NCBI RefSeq assembly: GCF_902506145.1
Contig: NZ_LR733548.1
Location: forward strand, 62,001-126,000
Direction: 5' to 3'
Origin: Burkholderia sp. 8Y
GTDB lineage: Bacteria; Pseudomonadota; Gammaproteobacteria; Burkholderiales; Burkholderiaceae
Length of the DNA stretch: 64,000 bases
Shown here: positions 60,354 to 64,000 of the stretch, piece by piece
Position numbering within the stretch: position 1 is the stretch's first letter
How the letters are laid out: the number at the start of each line of letters is the position of its first letter
Position numbers and translations under genes: made by a program
Notes under the pieces: model-generated
Told to the model about the DNA's origin: nothing
Database searches by the model: none
The model's input: the letters and a program-made list of their open reading frames with translations, nothing else

Positions 60354-61016
60354 TCAGGCGAGCATACCGAGGATTTCCTCGGCGCACGCGCGGATCTCGG
60401 CGGCAGCGAGTCGCGAGCCGCGGTCTGTCATTTGCAGCACGGTCTGGCCAAGCGCCATCGCTTGTTTGTAGCATTCGCGCGTCGGAATCTGCGTTCTAAG
60501 TAAGGGAAAACCGAGTTCCTCGAGCGCAACCTTGAGTTCTCGCGTAAGCATCCGCTTCTCCTCAGTTTTGTTGAGCAGAAAGACGGCGCGCAGATCCTCA
60601 TTCATGATCTGCGCCTGCTGCACGAGCTTGACGAGCCCAACGCTCGACCAGTAGTCCGCCGGGGACGAAGATGTCGGGATGACCGCGATACTCGCGGCCA
60701 AGAGCACGACGCCCGAGACTTTCTCAGTAATCGACGGCGGGCAGTCGACGACGATGATGTCGTAGTCGTTGATGAACTTCTTGATCTCGCGATGAATCTG
60801 GCCGCCAGCCTCGGATAGATTTACGACTGGAAACGGGATGCCCGTTGCCTCATCCGACGCGGCGCTAGACCAGTGAATTAGAGTGTTCTGGCCATCGGCA
60901 TCGACGACGAGCACGCGTTTCTTCTTCTCATGAAAGGCTGCGCCTAAGTGCATTGCTACTGTGCTTTTGCCGACACCACCCTTCTGTTGCGTGATCGCTA
61001 TGATTTCCGCCGCCAC
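60354..61016 (-). CDS. parA: ParA-family partition ATPase (small, type Ib)
   Basis: A 220-residue Walker-type ATPase. The deviant Walker A motif is QQKGGVGKST (K12 signature lysine and K18), followed by VVDADGQNT and VVDCPPS. No N-terminal helix-turn-helix exists, so it is the small ParF/type Ib form and probably does not repress the operon by itself. The start is GTG at 61016 with GGAG upstream. Two parS palindromes lie within 160 bp upstream of the start and one directly after the stop. It pairs with ParB. Confidence 0.95.
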   Translation of the reverse strand: MAAEIIAITQQKGGVGKSTVAMHLGAAFHEKKKRVLVVDADGQNTLIHWSSAASDEATGIPFPVVNLSEAGGQIHREIKKFINDYDIIVVDCPPSITEKVSGVVLLAASIAVIPTSSSPADYWSSVGLVKLVQQAQIMNEDLRAVFLLNKTEEKRMLTRELKVALEELGFPLLRTQIPTRECYKQAMALGQTVLQMTDRGSRLAAAEIRACAEEILGMLA

Positions 61017-61114
61017 GTTGGACTCCAGATATGTACGATTGGAATTCTACATAGCGTTAGATATTTTTCCAGTCATATTCGATGGAAAGGCGCGCGTTGG
61101 CCATTCGGACAAGG

Positions 61115-61130
61115 CTTTATGCGCATAAAG
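61115..61130. promoter_or_regulatory. parS: parS site upstream of parA
   Basis: CTTTATGCGCATAAAG, perfect 16-bp palindrome, 99 bp upstream of the parA start. The next copy is 43 bp further on, making a paired centromere site. Confidence 0.88.
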
Positions 61131-61157
61131 GTGGCCAGCTCATCTCGGCGCGCCGAT

Positions 61158-61173
61158 CTTTATGCGCATAAAG
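61158..61173. promoter_or_regulatory. parS: Second parS site upstream of parA
   Basis: CTTTATGCGCATAAAG, identical to the copy at 61115. It lies between parA and the divergent acetyltransferase gene and may influence both promoters. Confidence 0.88.
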
Positions 61174-61270
61174 CCTCGCCGGTCGCCAGCCTTCCGCGTG
61201 GCTCAAGGTCAACTGCTCAGCACGCAAAATCGCCTATGCTTACCGCTAGCCAAACTCTTGCGGGTTCGCC

Positions 61271-63706
61271 ATGACCGTTCGCAATCTCGACATCCTGTTC
61301 GCGCCACGGTCAATTGCGGTCGTCGGCGCATCGTCGCGGGCGGGAAGTATCGGAGAGATGGTCTGGCAACGTGTCGCGTCCTCGGGGTTCGCTGGGCCTA
61401 TCTGGCCCGTCAACCCGAAGCACACGTCACTAGACGGACAGTCGGTCCTAGCCGACGTCTCCGACCTGCCGGATGCGCCAAGCGTTGCGATACTGTGCAC
61501 TCGGCCGGAGACTTGGCCCGATCTGGTCGAACGGCTCGGCAAGCGAGGCACGAAAGCGGTGGTGATCGTCGGTGAAGCGCGTCATCGCGACGACGGGACG
61601 TCGCCCTCGCCATCAAGCAAGACAACGCGGCCCGATTGGACTGCTCGCACCCTCGCTGCGGCTCGCCCGTTTTTGCTTCGAGTCGTCGGGCCGGGAAGCC
61701 TCGGCGTCGTTTCGCCGACGATCGGCGCCTGTCTAGGCGCGCCAGTCTGCGGAGTGAAGTCGGGCGGCGTTGCATGGGTATCAGCATCGAACGCGCTGAC
61801 GAACGGCGTTCTCGGATGGGCCCGCGCGCGCGGCCTCGGTTTCTCCAGAATCGTTGCGCTCGGCGATGAAGCCGACGTCGACTCCGGCGACGTCGTCGAC
61901 TTTCTGGCGAGCGACGCCTCGACCCGTGCGATTCTGCTTGCCATCGAAACAGTCAGCGCAGCGCGCAAGTTCATGTCCGCCGCGCGTGCGGCGGCACGGA
62001 ACAAGCCCGTGCTCGTGCTCCGCACCGGCCGCGACGATCCCTTCGATCGTCTCTACGGGGCCGCCTTTCGCCGCGCGGGTCTTGTGCGCGTCGATTCGCT
62101 CGATGACCTTCTGGACGAGATCGAGACGCTCGGCGTCGGGCGCGTCGCCGCGAGCGACGTGGCCACCGTCATCACCAGCGATCGCGGCGTGGCCGCCCTT
62201 GCGAAAGACGCGTTCGGCGCGGCGGGCGACGGCCTTGCGCCTCTGCCACCGGCTGCTCGGGACGCCTTCGCCGCCGTGTTGCCCAAAGCGCAAGCTGGCA
62301 ATCCGCTTCTCTTGGGCGACGACGCATCGCCTGCCGATTTCGGCGCCGCGCTCCAGGCACTCGCGCCGTATCGCGACACCGGCACGGTGTTCGTCGTGCA
62401 TGCGCCGACACACAGCGCGCCCGTTTCCGACGTCGCCCGCACGCTCATCGCCGAGCGCCGGTTTGCGTATCGCGGCTTGCTCGCGTGCTTCTTCGGAGGC
62501 GTCGATGCCGCGACGCGCGACGAACTTCACGCGAGCGGGATTCCCGTGCATACGACGCCGCATCGACTGGCGCGCGGGTTCGCACGGCTCGTCGACTTCA
62601 GGCACGGGCGCGAACTGCTGATGCAAACGCCTGATGGGTTGCCTGCCGACGTTTCAAAGGACATCGATCAGGCGCAGAGCGAAATCCGCATCGCGCTTGC
62701 GAACGGCATCGCCGAACTGAATGGCGAGCGAGCGGCGCGCGTCCTTGTCCGTTTCGGCATTGCGGTGAAGCCAGGTCCGAGCGATGCCACCTCCACCGAC
62801 GCAGTCGAAATTCAGACGCGCCTTTTAAACCATCGCGTATTCGGACCGGTGTTCGAGTTTCGGGCGGAAGGCGCGCTCGGGCTGGCCGATGCACTTCATG
62901 AGTTCGCGCTGCCGCCGCTGAACCCGGTGCTGGCTCGCGATCTGATCATGCGCTCGCCGCGTTCGCGCGAACTGCCGGGCGAAATGATGCTGATCGCGCT
63001 GACGGCGTTATCGCAGCTCGTTTGCTATATCGACGAGATCGTTGCGTTGCGACTGACGTTGCGAGTCACGCGCGACTCCGTCTCGGTACACGAGCCGCAG
63101 CTGACGTTGGGCGCGCACCGCAAGCCGCTCGCGATCGTGCCGTATCCGCGAGCGATGGAGGAAACGCTCGACTGGCGCGGCATGCGGATCACGGTGCGGC
63201 CGATCCGACCGGAAGACGAAGACGCGCATCGCGCCTTCGTTGCCGCGAACACCGTGGAAGATTTGCGACTGCGTTTCTTCGGCGCGGTGCGCAGCTTCGA
63301 TCATTCGCAACTCGCGCGAATGACGCAGATCGATTACGACCGCGAGATGGCGCTGATCGTGACGCGCTCGAAAGAGGACGGCGCGTCCGAGACACTCGCG
63401 GTGGCGCGCGCCATCGCCGATCCGGACAACGAGACGGCCGAGTTCGCGCTTGCCGCGCGTTCGGACATGAAAGGACAGGGCTTGGGATCGCTGCTACTCA
63501 CGCGAATCATCGACTACGAAAAGAAGCGCGGCACACGATGGATGATCGGCGAAGCGTTGCGCGAGAACGCGGGCATGGTCGCGCTGGCGCGCAAGCTTGG
63601 GTTCGAGTTGACGCGCACGGAGGACCCCGGCGTCGTCGGTTTCAGGATGCGGCTTGGCGGTTCGCCCGCGCAGCCGCAGTCCGCCCCGCACGCCCCCGGC
63701 AATTAA
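61271..63706 (+). CDS. Pat-type protein acetyltransferase (ADP-forming acyl-CoA synthetase-like plus GNAT)
   Basis: An 811-residue fusion. The first ~450 residues resemble the CoA-binding and ligase domains of NDP-forming acyl-CoA synthetases (FAPRSIAVVGASSRAGSIGE, VGPGSLGVVSPTIGACLG). A shortened ATP-grasp-like portion follows (RVLVRFGIAVKPG). The C-terminal ~165 residues are a GNAT domain with TVRPIRPEDEDAHRAFV and the acetyl-CoA loop ARSDMKGQGLGSLLL. Such proteins acetylate lysines, typically of acetyl-CoA synthetase. The family's phosphohistidine site is not evident, suggesting the synthetase part is regulatory. It is divergent from parA; a link to partition is not supported. Confidence 0.87.
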   Translation: MTVRNLDILFAPRSIAVVGASSRAGSIGEMVWQRVASSGFAGPIWPVNPKHTSLDGQSVLADVSDLPDAPSVAILCTRPETWPDLVERLGKRGTKAVVIVGEARHRDDGTSPSPSSKTTRPDWTARTLAAARPFLLRVVGPGSLGVVSPTIGACLGAPVCGVKSGGVAWVSASNALTNGVLGWARARGLGFSRIVALGDEADVDSGDVVDFLASDASTRAILLAIETVSAARKFMSAARAAARNKPVLVLRTGRDDPFDRLYGAAFRRAGLVRVDSLDDLLDEIETLGVGRVAASDVATVITSDRGVAALAKDAFGAAGDGLAPLPPAARDAFAAVLPKAQAGNPLLLGDDASPADFGAALQALAPYRDTGTVFVVHAPTHSAPVSDVARTLIAERRFAYRGLLACFFGGVDAATRDELHASGIPVHTTPHRLARGFARLVDFRHGRELLMQTPDGLPADVSKDIDQAQSEIRIALANGIAELNGERAARVLVRFGIAVKPGPSDATSTDAVEIQTRLLNHRVFGPVFEFRAEGALGLADALHEFALPPLNPVLARDLIMRSPRSRELPGEMMLIALTALSQLVCYIDEIVALRLTLRVTRDSVSVHEPQLTLGAHRKPLAIVPYPRAMEETLDWRGMRITVRPIRPEDEDAHRAFVAANTVEDLRLRFFGAVRSFDHSQLARMTQIDYDREMALIVTRSKEDGASETLAVARAIADPDNETAEFALAARSDMKGQGLGSLLLTRIIDYEKKRGTRWMIGEALRENAGMVALARKLGFELTRTEDPGVVGFRMRLGGSPAQPQSAPHAPGN

Positions 63707-64000
63707 GCGGCGAGTTTTGACAGCGCGTCGTCGATCTGTTCGCGCGACAGCGAAAGCTCATTCAGCAATGCTTCGGGATACGAAAGGCCGGTTTCGCGTT
63801 CCAGCCGCGCGATGGTGAGCGCGCAGCGTGCGGCGTCCTTGGGCGTCGCGATGAACGTCTTCACCGAATGTCCCGCAGTGAACGCCTCGAAAAGCGGCGC
63901 GCGAATCTCGTCGGGCAACGCACGCGAGGTCCATTGGTACGGCTTGCCGTTGTACGTCAACTGCGGCGGAAGCGTGCGCTCCTTCTTGGCGGCGGGAATG
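63703..64000 (-). CDS. Hypothetical protein, partial (open at the right edge)
   Basis: The last ~98 codons of a gene whose start lies beyond the window. The frame is open to the edge (AAKKERTLPPQLTYNGKPYQ), and the nearest possible start inside, a TTG at 63960, would cut into this continuous segment. The C-terminal half is helical (RCALTIARLERETGLSYPEA, LNELSLSREQIDDALSKLAA). The stop overlaps the end of the convergent acetyltransferase gene by 4 bases. I do not recognise a family. Confidence 0.65.
   Translation of the reverse strand, partial: IPAAKKERTLPPQLTYNGKPYQWTSRALPDEIRAPLFEAFTAGHSVKTFIATPKDAARCALTIARLERETGLSYPEALLNELSLSREQIDDALSKLAA

Noticed and set aside
1..64000. tRNA, rRNA, insertion sequences or prophage
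   Set aside because: None recognised by eye; the single recombinase-like gene has no att-like repeats or phage genes near it.

Overview
The window looks like part of a secondary replicon (chromid or megaplasmid-like chromosome) of a high-G+C betaproteobacterium of the Burkholderia/Paraburkholderia/Caballeronia group. The evidence is the gene content (CstA/YbdD, an HpnDEFG-type hopanoid cluster, QseBC, kbl-tdh, XRE-cupin, CsbD), the strong GC-rich codon bias, and a plasmid-style replication and partition module at 54-61 kb: a Rep_3-like initiator, a long array of 17-bp repeats, ParA, ParB, KfrA and the palindromes CTTTATGCGCATAAAG. No rRNA, tRNA, insertion sequence, prophage or CRISPR array was seen. 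The species assignment is inference.

Left part (1-21.6 kb). A truncated VapBC toxin-antitoxin pair is followed by the carbon-starvation transporter operon cstA-ybdD, divergent from a Cache sensor kinase/LuxR-type regulator pair. Next is a hopanoid region. hpnM (MlaC-like), hpnN (RND lipid exporter) and an MlaA-like lipoprotein probably move hopanoids to the outer membrane. A thioesterase and the tightly overlapping operon hpnD-hpnE-shc-hpnG make squalene, cyclise it and process extended hopanoids. A signalling cassette follows (receiver, CheC-like phosphatase, PAS-GGDEF cyclase) with a divergent hybrid histidine kinase.

Middle part (20-48 kb) is a mosaic of metabolic and regulatory genes. 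It holds an FMN reductase, an AEC permease, a lipocalin, a sigma-54 activator with recognisable upstream repeats and a -24/-12 promoter in front of a GntP permease and 3-hydroxybutyrate dehydrogenase, and an AI-2E family permease. It also holds a GST, a PNPOx-ferredoxin reductase-ferredoxin fusion, zwf, a FUSC permease, wrbA, a nucleoside deaminase, an IclR regulator with an MFS transporter, two LysR regulators, a low-G+C orphan gene and a QseBC-like two-component system.

Right part (48-64 kb) holds an exported barrel-like protein, YceI, tdh-kbl with a divergent XRE-cupin regulator, CsbD, a gene behind a textbook LexA box, a tyrosine-recombinase-like protein that has lost most catalytic residues, KfrA, the replication origin, rep, parB, parA and a Pat-type acetyltransferase.

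The most notable observation is that the 17-bp origin repeat (GGTGAG-N5-6-CGGGA type) is not confined to the origin. Eight further good copies lie in four distant intergenic places (23.9-24.2, 40.5-40.6, 48.2-48.3 and 54.97 kb), in two cases close upstream of a start codon. Partition palindromes are likewise found at the centromere and up to about 10 kb away. An exact inverted pair of DnaA boxes sits 34 kb from the origin. Together these suggest a dispersed copy-number or timing control system for this replicon.
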